A stretch of 64,000 bases of DNA from Choanephora cucurbitarum (taxonomy: Eukaryota; Mucoromycota; Mucoromycetes; Mucorales; Choanephoraceae), in NCBI GenBank assembly GCA_025331435.1, contig JAIWNI010000042.1, positions 1 through 64,000 of the forward strand. Direction: 5' to 3'. How positions within the stretch are numbered: position 1 is the stretch's first letter; the number at the start of each line of letters is the position of its first letter. Shown one piece after another: positions 22,438-34,087 of this stretch. The notes beneath the pieces are model-generated. The model was not told where the DNA came from and made no database searches. It saw only the letters and a list, made by a program, of their open reading frames with translations. The position numbers and the translations under genes are program-made.

Positions 22438-24029
22438 AGGTACTCGTAAGGTCTGATTGACACTAGTTTACAAATTAGGCGCCTACCTGTTGTTTGAATA
22501 AGCTTTGATCGCCTTCCATGGGCAGAACTCAATTAAGGTTTATTTATGTTTTATTGCAATTTCATTTAGTACAAATGGTATCATCAGTTTGTGAGATTAT
22601 ATAGAGCATTCTTTTTTTTTACTTTGGACAAACAAGCATAGGAAGACAATACCAGTGTTTGCTAGTGGTGATTGTTGATAGACACAGGATGTAACAGTCA
22701 ATATCTTTCTTTCTCTTGTCTTTTAAATCTACGTGTTTGATACGTTGTTGGTCATTCATGCGATGATGAAATTATCGGGTTTTTTTCTGCCGTACAGACA
22801 ACTGCAATAATTTATTATTTGACAATTTCCCTTTTCTCCTAAATAAATTGATCTATCAAGGCATCTTTGTGGTGTTTAGCTTTAGAAAAAGATCAAAAAG
22901 GAAGACAACCTATTACTGACGCCAAAACTCCAAAAGTACTTTTGCCCATCTGTCATTTAGAAAAAAAAAACTATTCCAGCTAAAGAGATATTCCACACTT
23001 GAACCTTGAGCAACTTTCAAGTAAAGTCGCACAGACTATTTTATATTAGTTTAATTTTCTTTTCTTTAGTCTAATTGTTATAAGCGGAAGATCTTCCGGA
23101 CAAGAAGAATGCCTGACGATCTTCCAATTAACTTTTCTAGTAAGGTTTCACTTCATGATTTATAAGGAAATATGATCCATTTGATTTAAGGAAAAGAAAA
23201 CGAGGTTGTGCCTAGATTAGCACTGCCGAAAAGCAAGTGTAGCTACTCATGTATCCTTCAAAGCATATTATGCCTCTGATAAGAATTTATTCTCAACACG
23301 TTTTGTTACTCGAGGTTTCTCTTTTTTTTTTTTGTTTACAAAGATCATTCCCAGGTAATACTAACTCAAGCAAGTGATCGATTGACCCGTTTCCCCTTCT
23401 TTTTTTTTCCCTCTTTTCCTGCCTAAACTATAGTTTGTGCTTGGCATACTTGTTTCTCTTTGTGCTATGTTCACCTCAATCTTGTTGAATTTTTGTACGA
23501 TATTTAGTGTCATACTTTGTTACATGTTTGAATTGAATACAGCGAAATAATCATTGCAAACTTTATCATTCCTTGAATTAAATGATCGCAACTATATTAC
23601 TAATTCTTCTATTAATAAACCTTTTTTCCTTTTTATGCTAGAGAAATGTTTCTGTTTGCAGCACATTTAGTGCTGGGATATACTTCCTTGCCTTCTTTTT
23701 TTTTTGTTTCTCTAGTAGCATAGTTTGCATCTTTCTATTTCAGTGCTGAAGCCAGAAGAAAAAAGAAAGCCTCAGATACTATGTACGTTTAAGTTTTTTT
23801 TCTCTCTTTGTATGCTGACAGGACAAAAACTCAAATGTGTCAAAAGGATATACACATTAAAGAGGCTTTTGATTGGTGGGTATTCATCAATGCATTGATT
23901 AAAGACAAGTAACACAACAAGTAATGCTGTGACTGTTGTGCATTTTTTTTCTTGCTTGTCTTCGCTTCTTTTTTTTTTCTGTAAAGGATCTGATCCATAC
24001 CTAAAAAAAAAAAGAAGAGAGAGCGAGCA

Positions 24030-26411
24030 ATGGAAGACGACGGCATTTTACTTAATTTTGGTAGTAGCAATACCTCAACTACACCAAGATCAGCCAAGAA
24101 GCCAGTCAACAAAACTAAACCCATCCCAACAATCACAAAAGCAAACGAATCTACCACAGAAACACCTGCAAGCGATGCACCTGCCACCGGTCTTGCTCCC
24201 GGTACCAAAGTACTCCACGGTAAAGCTCAGATCGCCTCTTCACTCTTCTCTTCTATCCCTCACATCCCTACTGCTCATGCACAAAAGAGACGAGTCACTT
24301 CCGACAAGGCCAGTAACGCACCTGTCCAGGACAGCAGTAGTTTTACCGGTATCGGCATCCAGTCCGATCTAGCCCATCATCTCGAGACCAAGTTGAATGT
24401 CACCACACCCACTCAAGTACAAGCCAAGGCCATCCCTGTCTTGTTGGGTCCTGCTGGCCCTACCTCACAAAAGGACGTCGATGTCGTCGTTCAGGCCCAG
24501 ACAGGTTCCGGCAAGACACTCACCTATCTTTTACCTATCGTCAGTCGACTGATAGCAGCCTCTACAGCACCCAAAGATGCCGTTCGACCTGAAGATCAAC
24601 CCTTTGGTGATCGTGCAGTCGGCACAGTCGCCATCATCTTGACGCCCACTCGTGAGTTGGCTCAACAGGTCTTGGGTGTCTTGACAACGCTCGTCAACCT
24701 ACCTCGACCCAAAGATGAACATGTGCGCCGATTGCACTGGATTGTGCCTGGTATTGTGATCGGTGGTGATTCGAAAGCGAAAGAGAAGGCTCGATTGCGT
24801 AAGGGCATTAACGTGCTTGTCAGTACACCAGGTCGATTGTTGGATCATTTGGAGAACACCAAGAGCTTTGATATCAGTCACCTCAAATGGCTTGTGTTGG
24901 ATGAAGCTGATCGATTGTTGGATTTAGGGTTTGAGGAATCGCTCAAGAAGATCATGAGTATCATTCAAAAACGCACAGAAGCAGGTGGATCAGCCAAGTA
25001 CCGGGCATTGATGGCCAATGCCTGTTGGCCCAAAAGGAGACAGACTGTCCTTTGTTCAGCTACACTTCGTGATGATGTGAAAGAGTTGGCTGGTTGGTCG
25101 TTGGAGAACCCTACCTTTGTCAATGGTACTGATCTGAAGAGAGATGCTCTTGATTTGCTCAAGACAGACAAGATGGATGAAGATGTCAAGTTCAGCACAC
25201 CCAATCAGTTGAGACAGACATACGCTATTGTGCCTGCCAAGTTGCGCTTGATCACTCTACTTGCCTTACTCCGATCCTGCTTCTATGATAAACGACAAAA
25301 GAAGAGTCTCAACAGTAAGGTGATTGTCTTCTTCTCTTGTTGTGACTCTGTTGATTTCCATTATAATCTCTTTTCACATGCCGGTAAGCCCATATTGGAT
25401 GAAGATGATGACGATGATGACGAAGAGGAAAGGGAGAGCAAGGTGGTAAATGCAGCCATTGAGAAGATGAAAGAGGGTGGCAAGAAACCATTTATGTTAC
25501 CTAAGCGTAAGAACAAGAAACAAGAGAAATCAAAAGAACCCGAGCCCATCAGTCAAATCAGTGCCTTGTTGTTAGACAAGCCTGTCTTCCGTCTCCATGG
25601 TGACCTTAATCAACAGATACGTTCGCAAACATTTGCTGAATTCAGTAAGGCCAAGGCCGGTGTCCTGTTCTGTACTGATGTTGCTGCTCGTGGTCTTGAT
25701 TTGCCTAATGTAGACCGTATCATTCAATATGATGTACCTACTGATCTCAAAGATTATGTGCATCGTGTGGGCCGTACTGCTCGTTTGGGTAAGGCAGGTG
25801 AAGCCCATTTGTTCTTGTTGCCTAGTGAAATGGAATATGTGGATATCTTGAAAGCACAAGATTTGTTGCCTGAATCAGTTGGAATGGAAACCATTTTGAA
25901 GCAATTGGCTGAATACCAAGATGATTTCCAAACACCTGCTCAAGAACTTCAAAATACATTGGAAAATTATGTCTTGTCAGATGAAGAGGTAAGACAAGTG
26001 GTTTGAGAAAAGAAATACATTGACTGATTTGATCGATAGCATATAGAACTAGCACGTAAAGCCTTTTGGTCTACCTGTCGTGCCTATGCTACTCATCCAG
26101 CTTCTGAAAAGCATATCTTCCACGTCAAACGACTTCATCTTGGTCACTTGGCTAAATCCTTTGCCCTTCGAGAAGCACCATCCAATATCCATGAAAAATC
26201 AAAGGGTAAGAAGAAGAAGGACGCCAAGAATGAACGTATGCCTGGTTTCAAGGGCAAAGATAAACCTTCTACTGGTGCACCTACCAAGAAGAGAAAGAAC
26301 AACAACAACCCACTCAAACGAAACTTTGATCATGCTAGTGAATTTGCTATTGCAAGTTCAACCACCATGATGGAAGGCCCTACTACTAAAAAGAGAAAGG
26401 GCAAAAAATAG
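24030..26411 (+). CDS. DBP7: DEAD-box RNA helicase Dbp7 (DDX31 type)
   Basis: Nucleolar helicase for early 60S ribosomal subunit assembly. Two exons: 24030-25988 and 26040-26411, giving 776 residues (yeast Dbp7 has 742). The N-terminus is low complexity. [28 protein letters not shown] is the Q-motif region. Other motifs are QTGSGKT (I), PTRELAQQ (Ia), TPGRLLDHL (Ib), DEAD as VLDEADRL (II), SATL (III), [10 protein letters not shown] (V) and HRVGRTAR (VI). Dbp7-specific long inserts are present, including an Asp/Glu run after PILDE and a basic KRKNKKQEK segment before motif IV. The C-terminal DUF4217-like region and a Lys-rich nucleolar tail follow the intron. All catalytic motifs are intact. 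Confidence 0.95.
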
Positions 26412-26910
26412 ATTAGCTTTTTTTCTTGTATTATAGATTCATTTATTCATACATTACAACATTACTTTATTTGCATTTGACTATATAGATCATTATTTTT
26501 TATAAGGAAAGGGAAAAAATAAACCTTTGCCTAGTCTAATACATGAACAATGGCATACAAAGCCTTTTATTTTAGCTGTTAGTCACTTGCTCATCACTTT
26601 AAAGACATCCTCATCAGGTTTTCTTGACTTTTAAAAGGTCATTTTTGCTTCTGATTAAACACTTACCCATACAACAATGGATAGACGCAAATGAAAGATT
26701 GAGCTATTTGGTCATAAAGAAGAGTTTAGAAGTTTCTTTTAGAGCATTCTCAAACTCAAATGAGATTAGGATAGATTAGAAACGACAGAAACAATTTCCA
26801 TGTCTTCATCAACTTCGTTCCTTATGAATCGCAGAAGGAATATCCTTCATCCACAGTGAAGATCATGATCAAAACAATCAACAAAAATTTGGTAAAAACC
26901 AGATTTATAT
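26412..26910. other. Intergenic region between convergent genes
   Basis: About 500 bp holding the 3' ends of the Dbp7 and FIST genes. A/T-rich, with no other feature seen. Confidence 0.5.
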
Positions 26911-28242
26911 TTACAATTTGAAAATAGCCTTTGAGAAAGGTACATCTAATACTTCAGAAGGCAAATGACTACGACCTACAATAATACCATTCTCACTAAT
27001 GCCACCAAATGTATCAGTCAATACAGTGGTCTCTTCAGGAATCTGAACAGGAGCAGCATCAATTGTATGATCCTTGCTACTGACACCCAACACAAACTCT
27101 TGATCTTCAACAGGATCATTGGCAACATTTCTAAATCCAGAAGGAGTCTTTCGCATGAACTAAACAAGCATTAACGTGTTATTTCTGTATTTTTATATTA
27201 TAATTACCTGAACCACTTGTCCTACTTGAAGATCCACTGTAGTATCCACTGACATGTTGCCTCGACTTGGATCACCACTGGTAATACGACTGACAGTCAT
27301 ATTGGCCTCTGAATCATCATTCAAGGGATACACACCCAGATAGAATTCTTCATCTTTCGAGATCTGAGCACCTGTCTTGTTGCCATGGATTAACTGAAGC
27401 AAGAGACCAGTGGCACCTCCTTCTTCCAGATCCAGAATGATATTACCACGACAACGCGTGATCTTCATGGGCTCACCCAGTGTTTGCATGGCTGTATGTT
27501 CAATACGCACATTGGCCTGTCTTTGACCATAAGCAGCAAATCCAACAATACCTGATCCCATCATTCCTTTTGTCTGACTAAAGAGTGCATAAGGCTCACC
27601 TGTGACAAAGGGAGTAGAGGCACCCAAGATACCTAGCTTAGGCATAGAGGGGAAATAATGATCGAATGCCTGAAACAGATGGTCTGGTTCATGATCTGAT
27701 ACTGTCAATACAAACGAAGGGCTCTTTTGTGGATCCATTTGAGTAGGCAACTGATGAGCACGAGCAGGTGTGCTGATAGAATCAAGATTGCCAAGTCCAA
27801 TACGGTCAATATGATCACTTTGATAGGCTAATCGTTCTCTATCGTCAGCTCGTCCCCATCGACCGACAGCAATACTGCGCACCTTATGACGATCCTTGCT
27901 GTCCTCAATAGTGAATGGCACAATCTGTTCATCATAACCCAACAAAAGAGAGATACCATGGTCTAGATGAGCAACACGGTCCACAACACCGCCCAAGAAG
28001 ACAGTGGGCTTGATGTGGGATTGTATATCTGTGGCCAATTGGCGATAGTTGTTGAGTGAGAAGGATTTACTGGCCAACACAAAGCAGACATCAGGCTTGG
28101 AGGGAAGATCCTTAAGTGAGTCGACTGAGACTTGAACACATTCCTCAATGGAAGATCCAGTGGCAGTCAGTTTAGTCCAAAGGGATCGTGTCTGTCGACT
28201 GAAGCGTAACTGTCTCTGTGCTGAAGATAATAAATAGGACAT
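26911..28242 (-). CDS. FIST-domain protein (FBXO22-like without F-box), possibly mitochondrial
   Basis: Two exons: 28242-27208 and 27159-26911, giving 427 residues. The N-terminus MSYLLSSAQRQLRFSRQTRSLW is basic, lacks acidic residues and looks like a mitochondrial presequence. The remainder matches the FIST_N plus FIST_C layout: PDVCFVLASKSF, PTVFLGGVVDRVAH, a middle region with PKLGILGASTPF, GMMGSGIVGFAAYG, then the C-terminal half with GNIILDLEEGG and SGDPSRGNMSVD. FIST domains are predicted small-ligand sensors in bacteria, and eukaryotic FBXO22 couples one to an F-box. No F-box is present here. The ligand and role are unknown. Family assignment is by sequence pattern recalled, not a search. 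Confidence 0.75.
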
Positions 28243-28584
28243 GAATGTAAGAAAGTAAAGAAAAAGGAAAATAATGCGAAAAGATCGATGTAGACGCGTG
28301 ATTCACTCCGATTGTCAAAAATTATCTAATGTGAGGGATATTTCTCACTCTAAACCATTGGCTGATATAAACTCACCTTACAACTGAAATCATCTTTACT
28401 TTGTAAGTATTACCAAAATAAGTAATGTTGTTCCTAGGCCATATAATATATATATAACGTGTCAATTGATCTTTTTATGGAAAACAATTAAATCAAATGA
28501 TTAGGTGCCTGAGAGACAATATTTATTATTTACAGTTAAATGCATGCTACAGAAATGAATGGTATATGGTGATGGGGGGGTATC
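28243..28584. other. Short intergenic region
   Basis: About 340 bp upstream of the FIST gene and downstream of the small 70-codon gene on the same strand. Contains a short TA-rich run (28446-28456). Nothing else recognised. Confidence 0.5.
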
Positions 28585-28797
28585 TTATAGGTAAAAAGAG
28601 ACAAGCCTGTTCATAGAGTCAGTGGTAATAGTCGATCTTGGTTTAATGAATGGAGTTGTACTAAAGAGAATCTGGAAAAGTGTTTGATGTTGAGGTAGTT
28701 GAGTGGCTTGTTTGATAGGTTGTTTTTCTGTTGTCATCACTTTTCTGTGTTGTTCACGTAAATAGATAGGATCAATATCAGTTTGAAAGAAGGCCAT
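28585..28797 (-). CDS. Small 70-residue hypothetical protein
   Basis: Single-exon ORF of 70 codons beginning MAFFQTDIDPIYLREQHR. I do not recognise the family. It is polar and basic, with no membrane helix or signal peptide, and has many Gln and Thr. Codon choice resembles the neighbouring genes. The best support is its upstream sequence: going out from the ATG there is TATAAATTAT at about -50, ATTGG (CCAAT box) at about -83 and again at -98, and CACGTG at about -112. This ordered promoter fits no other gene on this strand. A very small conserved protein is the likeliest reading, and a random ORF remains possible. Confidence 0.5.
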   Translation of the reverse strand: MAFFQTDIDPIYLREQHRKVMTTEKQPIKQATQLPQHQTLFQILFSTTPFIKPRSTITTDSMNRLVSFYL

Positions 28798-28840
28798 AAT
28801 GAATGAATAAGAATGAAAAAGAATAAAAATAAAAATAAAA

Positions 28841-28912
28841 ATAATTTATAGACAACTTAAAATGGAGTTATCAGTAACCAATCAAATGACAGCCAATCAT
28901 CAGTCTCACGTG
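28841..28912 (-). promoter_or_regulatory. Classical promoter: E-box, two CCAAT boxes, TATA box
   Basis: On the minus strand, reading toward the ATG at 28797: CACGTG (28912-28907), ATTGG at 28897-28893 and 28882-28878 (two CCAAT boxes, 15 bp apart), and TATAAATTAT (28850-28841). CCAAT boxes are bound by the HAP/NF-Y complex and CACGTG by bHLH factors in fungi. Spacing is textbook-like for the small downstream ORF. The divergent DDX42 gene starts about 450 bp away and could share the upstream elements. Confidence 0.5.
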
Positions 28913-29347
28913 GCTTAGGTAAGGTAGACAGACTTATGCAAAAAAAAAAATTGTCTCGCGTTATAAAAGATTCTCTTTGAGTTTTAAATAAACTGATCTT
29001 ATCTTGCATGTTCATTTTGAATTTTTATCACTTGATGTTCTCTCATAAACAATAGATTTTAGGAGAGATACGGATGGATGCAAACATTCGATCTAATTTG
29101 TTCCGGATAAAGTTCATCCGGAATAGAACCCCTCTCCTTAAACCAGTTATCACTTAGTTAAACAAACAAAGGCTAAAGAATGATTGGATGAGACATGGAT
29201 GGTTTGCTGACATCATGTATTCATTAAACTCACTATCAGCATAAGTAACAACCTCTCTTTTGATGAGAGCATTTGACTGAGTGTCAATTGGATGCTAGCA
29301 ATAGCTGGGATTTTCTTTTATTTTTTTTATTTTTATTTTACATCACT
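28913..29347. other. Promoter-side region of the DDX42 gene
   Basis: About 435 bp upstream of the DDX42-like start. It holds one notable inverted repeat (29101-29123, listed separately) and A/T-rich sequence. No gene recognised. Confidence 0.5.
29101..29123. repeat. Perfect 8-bp inverted repeat with 7-nt loop
   Basis: TTCCGGAT, seven bases, ATCCGGAA. It can form a stem of eight pairs in DNA or RNA, or be a dyad operator. It lies about 225 bp upstream of the DDX42 start codon. Function is unknown. Confidence 0.6.
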
Positions 29348-31793
29348 ATGTTTCAACAAAAGGGTGGTCCTAAAAAGTTCAATTTTGGCTTCCCTTCAAA
29401 GAAGACAACCAAAGAAGATCCTCTAAAACGAAAGACTACAGAAACATCAGAAGAGCCTAAAAAGCGACAGAGACCTACTTTTATAGACGATGACCAAGAT
29501 GAATTATTAGCTATTGCAGGCATAGGTAAAATACAACTAGACTCTATCTTATATATACATACACACTTATTATGTATTGTATAGCCACTATGCCTCAAGA
29601 GACATTGATGGACCAAGAAGAAGAAGATGATCCTCTTGATGCCTTTATGGCTGATATGAGTGAACAAGCCAAGAGTACAAAGACAGAACCCAAGGTATAG
29701 ATGAACACTTTACTGTAATGTGGTTATTGACATCCAAACAAAGATTCGAAGAGATGATATTGAAGATGAAGATGATCTTGAGAGTTATGTACGCCATATG
29801 AAAGAAAAAGGTGTTACTGTAGGCAACACGAATCAACCTTTACCTGACTATGATGAGGTATATTTAAAGAATTTTCTATGAAACAATACACTAAACAATA
29901 GACTAGAATGCAAATTCAGATGATGAAGTCTATGCTACAGCAGCAGCCATTGATGCCCGTCTGGATGAACTGGATGAACTGGATGAGCCAATCAAGAAAG
30001 AGATTGAACCTCTTGCACGCATCAACCATGATACAATGGACTACATTGAGATCGAAAAGAACTTTTACCAAGAACATCCAGATATTGCAGCACTTGATCC
30101 AGACCGTGTTAGGGCCATTCGTCATGAACTAGGCTTACATGTGTCAGGACATGATGTTGTCAAGCCATGTATCTCATTTGGTCATTTTGGCTTTGATGAA
30201 GACCTGATGAATGCTGTCATCAAGGCAGGCTATACAGAACCCTCAGCCATTCAGAAACAAGCCATTCCAGTGGCCTTGAATGGGAGAGATATCATTGGTA
30301 TTGCCAAGACAGGCTCTGGTAAGACAGCTGCCTTTGTGTTGCCTATGTTGGTTCATATCATGGATCAACAGGAATTGGTCAAGGGAGATGGTCCTATTGG
30401 TCTGATATTGGCACCCACGCGTGAATTGGCCATTCAGATCTATCAAGAATCAAGAAAGTTTGCAAAGGCCTATGGTCTCAAGTAAGATAGGAATACTCTA
30501 TGATAAACTACAGAGAGAGAGAGAGAGACTGATAGACTTATTAGAGTGGCTGCTGTCTATGGTGGGGCTTCCAAATTGGAACAGTTTAAGGATTTACGTA
30601 GTGGTACAGTGGAAATCTTGGTGGCCACACCAGGTAGATTGATCGATATGATCAAGATGAAGGCTACCAATCTAAAGCGAGTGAGTTATCTTGTGTTGGA
30701 TGAAGCAGATCGTATGTTTGATCTTGGATTTGGTAAGTAGTGTTTATGTTGGCTGTTTAAACAGAGTATTGAATTCTCTCTTATAGAACCACAGGTGAGA
30801 TCTGTTTGTGATAATGTTAGACCTGATAGACAGAGTAAGGATTTATGAAGATAAGCTATATACAACACATACAAATCTATGTAAACTATGATACTCTCCT
30901 TTCTATTTGTTTCCCAAAAAAAAAAAGCTCTTTTATTCAGTGCCACATTTCAAAAGCGAATTGAAGCCTTGGCTCGAAATGTCACTTCAGACCCTGTCAG
31001 AATCAATGTAGGCACTACAGGTCAAGCCAATGAAGATATCACACAGATTGTTCAAGTGTTTGAACAAGATGATCAGAAATGGGATTGGCTTATCTATCAC
31101 CTTACAGGCTTCTGTATTGGTAAAGTAAACATACAATTATAAAAAATATATATTGACATATGGGTATGTAGAGGGTAGTGTCATTATCTTTGTAGGTAGA
31201 AAAGATGCTGTAGATATGCTTTCCAGTAATCTAAATGCTGCTCATTTCGAATGTAAGTTATCTATCTATCTATATTAGATCCACCCATTCACACTTCTTC
31301 ATTAGGCGTTGCATTACATGGTGATCTACAACAGTTTGAACGAGAGAAAGTGTTGAGGGATTTCAAGACCAACAAGGTAAAGATCTTGGTCTCGACAGAT
31401 GTGGCTGCTCGTGGTCTAGATATCAAGACGGTCAAGACGGTGATCAACTATGATGTTGCCCGAGACATTGATTCACACACCCATCGTGTGGGTAGAACAG
31501 GTCGAGCAGGTGAAAAGGGTAGAGCCTATACGTTGATTACAGAAAAGGAAGATAGGTTTGCAGGCGAGCTTGTGCGGCATTTAGAGACGTCAGGACAGAT
31601 GGTGCCACCTGAACTATTGGGATTGGCCATGAGAAATCCACGCTTTAGAGATGCTCGTCATCATCATCGAGGACGTGGTCGTGGTCGAGGCAGAGGCAAT
31701 GCGAATATGGAGCCTATCAAATTTCAAAGATCAAGTACAGGCGGTTTAGGCACAGATGCTTCCAGACCATCCAAGCCAAGTCGATGGCAATAA
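29348..31793 (+). CDS. DDX42: DEAD-box RNA helicase of the DDX42/Prp5 group
   Basis: Spliceosome-associated helicase. DDX42 binds SF3B1 during U2 snRNP assembly. Nine exons: 29348-29525, 29585-29694, 29744-29857, 29907-30481, 30545-30732, 30787-30834, 30928-31119, 31172-31252 and 31306-31793, giving 657 residues in frame. DDX42-type N-terminal marks are a [10 protein letters not shown] start, [11 protein letters not shown] and [14 protein letters not shown]. The core has [22 protein letters not shown] (Q motif), [25 protein letters not shown] as [22 protein letters not shown] and [13 protein letters not shown]. The tail is short, with an RG-rich stretch (GRGRGRGRG), and lacks most of the long animal C-terminus. 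It ends PSRWQ, recalling the SRWD end of DDX42. Confidence 0.95.
30512..30528. repeat. (AG)n microsatellite in a DDX42 intron
   Basis: About eight AG units inside the intron at 30482-30544. A similar (AG)n run lies at 31893-31909 downstream of the gene. Simple repeats, probably length-variable. Confidence 0.7.
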
Positions 31794-32356
31794 TAAGGTT
31801 TCTAAAAATAAAAATGAACTTGCTCGGAGTTATAAATAGCATGCTAAAAATGGAACAATGCATTATTTTCAGAGGATACATTGTCCACTATAAGAGAGAG
31901 AGAGAGAGATCAATCATTCTCATTGGTTATTAAAGAGAGGATAACAAAGTAAAGAGATCATACGCTATAAAATACATGTTGCTTATGTGCACACAAATCT
32001 ATTTGTCATCATGCAGTACAGTAGAAGGCTATTTTCCTCTCAAGACAGTTGGAGTCAAATGTAGTCTGGGTTATGTTGATTTCTTTTCAATTGAGCCCTT
32101 TCCTTTTATAAAGTGATGGTTGCCTTCAACTCGCTTTATAGCCTACAGATCATTGTGTTATTTAATTTTGGTCTGTGGTTCAAAAAAATAAAAAGAATAT
32201 TTTACGCCAATTGGATTTTTGGAAACCGCCAAATGATTTTTGAAATCCGCCATTTGGGACCGTAAGCACTGTATCTCTCTCTCTCTTTTTCTTCCTTTTT
32301 TTTCTCTCTTTCCTTTTTGCACACCTTTTTTTTTTTTCTGTTGTGAAGATAGAGAA
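31794..32356. other. Intergenic region between tandem plus-strand genes
   Basis: About 560 bp holding the DDX42 3' UTR and the promoter of the CNH gene. Contains (AG)n at 31893-31909 and pyrimidine tracts (TC)n near 32273-32286 just before the next start. No gene recognised. Confidence 0.5.
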
Positions 32357-34074
32357 ATGCCAAATGATATAGCTCAACAAAGATTGTCTCAGCCACCACC
32401 TTATTCAAGTGAAGATAATTCATCCGGACACTTGCCATTGAACAATCCAATAGGATCCACTCAGGTAATTTTCGTTTTCTTGCCACTTTTCTCTCGAGAA
32501 TAAAGGATACTTATACCTTTCTATTTTAGCCTACCTTATCCTGTCTACAGTTGAAATTATTGACTTCAAGTGCAGATCATTGGCAAAATACACCTTATGA
32601 ATGTAGTTGTGTCATTGAGGATCGATTCTTACTGTTGGGCCATTCAGAAAGCCTTCAAGTGCTCGATCTACATCACCCCGATCAGCCAAAGACGATTATC
32701 TGGACAAAAGTACGACAGATGGTGGTGATTGAATCATGCCGAGTTGTCTTGATCTTGGGTGGCCGATACAAACAAGTTCGCTGTTATTCATACGATGCCT
32801 TATTACGACTTATCTATGCTGTCCTTTCACTCGCATGGCATACGCGACGTGATACAACACATGATATCCCAACCCATCAAGCATGGGAATTGGTGGCTTC
32901 TTTGACAGGAAAAGCACCAGAAGATGAAGAAGACATCTGCACGACAGGATCGCCTCAATCGATCTCTACAGCCACAGCCAATCAACAAGGCTATCCTCTG
33001 AACCTGAAAGAGCGCCTTGTCAAGAAAAAGGAAGAGAAAATGCCGTCTCGTCAGATCTCGACAGTCGATCAACTCACACTCTCAGGCATCACAAAGCTGT
33101 TCTATGTCTGTAACGATATCATCCTTCAGGACTTTTATTACAAGTTTCCTGAATCAAGAGATGCCTTGAGTATGGAAGTGTATCAGACCAGCAATTATGT
33201 CTTTGTGGCTGTTCTGTATCGAGACAAGATCATGTTATGGCAACGAAAACGAGATCATCCACTCAGACCATTCTATCGCCTCAAGGTATTTTGGATCCCC
33301 AGTGAGGCAAAGCAGATTGCCTTTGCAGACGATCGAAGTACCTTACGCCATCTCTTGGTCGTCTTCTCGCATGAGGCCACACTGATTGAATTGCGTGACA
33401 GTAAAGTACAGATTGTGCGAGTGGACAGTACGCTTGAACGTATCTATCAGGCCACCTGGATACGGGATGAGTATGAGCATCAGTTAGGATCAGACAATAC
33501 CAATATACCCCCTCCTACACTGCCGGCCAGTCTCACTCCTCCTCCTATCCAATGGACCTCACTTCTTCAACTTCCTTTCTATCCCGACGCATTACCTGCC
33601 ACTACCTTGACAACCGACTATTCCATTCCACCCTCGTATGCGACTGTCATCACCTCCTTGGCTTCAGCACCGCCTGATCCGGTGGCCTTACCGTCTGCTG
33701 TTGCGCCTCAACTGTTCTTTGCTACCTTTGGTCGACAAAGTTACATGATCGATTTGGCAGGCACCTTATTTTCCACTCAGGTCTATCGATGGCTAGAGCC
33801 ACCTGTCCATATTGAGTTTATCCAGCTTGGATCAGATTGGTATGTGGTTGGATTTGGATCGGAAACGGTGGAGATGTTGGAGATCAAGACGGCAAGGTCA
33901 GTACAGCGTGTCATGCGTGGTGTGCCTGTGCGATTTTTGGGACGATGGGATGTACCTCACCGGAAGCCCAAGATGGTATTCCGTGCTTTATTTTGGAGTT
34001 GTGGCGCTAATGAACAGGTGCATGTCTATATGCTTAAATCAGACATGACAATCCATGTGGAAAAAGACGAATAA
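32357..34074 (+). CDS. CNH (citron homology) domain protein
   Basis: Two exons: 32357-32464 and 32530-34074, giving 550 residues. A short Pro/Ser-rich N-terminus is followed by a predicted beta-propeller. Its strands resemble the CNH domain of Rom2, MAP4K and citron proteins: YECSCVIEDRFLLLGHSESLQVLDL, VVLILGGRYKQVRCYSYDAL, YVFVAVLYRDKIMLWQRKRD, and near the end QLFFATFGRQSYMIDLAG and DWYVVGFGSETVEMLEI. No kinase, RhoGEF or PH domain accompanies it, so it is a stand-alone CNH protein. CNH domains bind small GTPases (Rho or Rab family), and this is the likely activity by analogy. Its stop is 13 bp from the stop of the convergent LACTB2-like gene. Confidence 0.7.
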
Positions 34075-34087
34075 ATAAACTTTTTTT

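Larger units (their letters stand above)
21677..24029. other. Long intergenic region with U6-derived sequence, otherwise no gene
   Basis: About 2.35 kb between the divergent pectin methylesterase and Dbp7-like genes. Apart from the U6-like segment, I see a perfect 14-bp palindrome (CGGAAGATCTTCCG) at 23085-23098 and several pyrimidine tracts. No protein-coding frame stands out. Confidence 0.5.

Noticed and set aside
22248..22532. 94-codon minus-strand frame across the U6-like segment
   Set aside because: It overlaps the U6-derived sequence and the direct repeats, and has no recognisable protein content.
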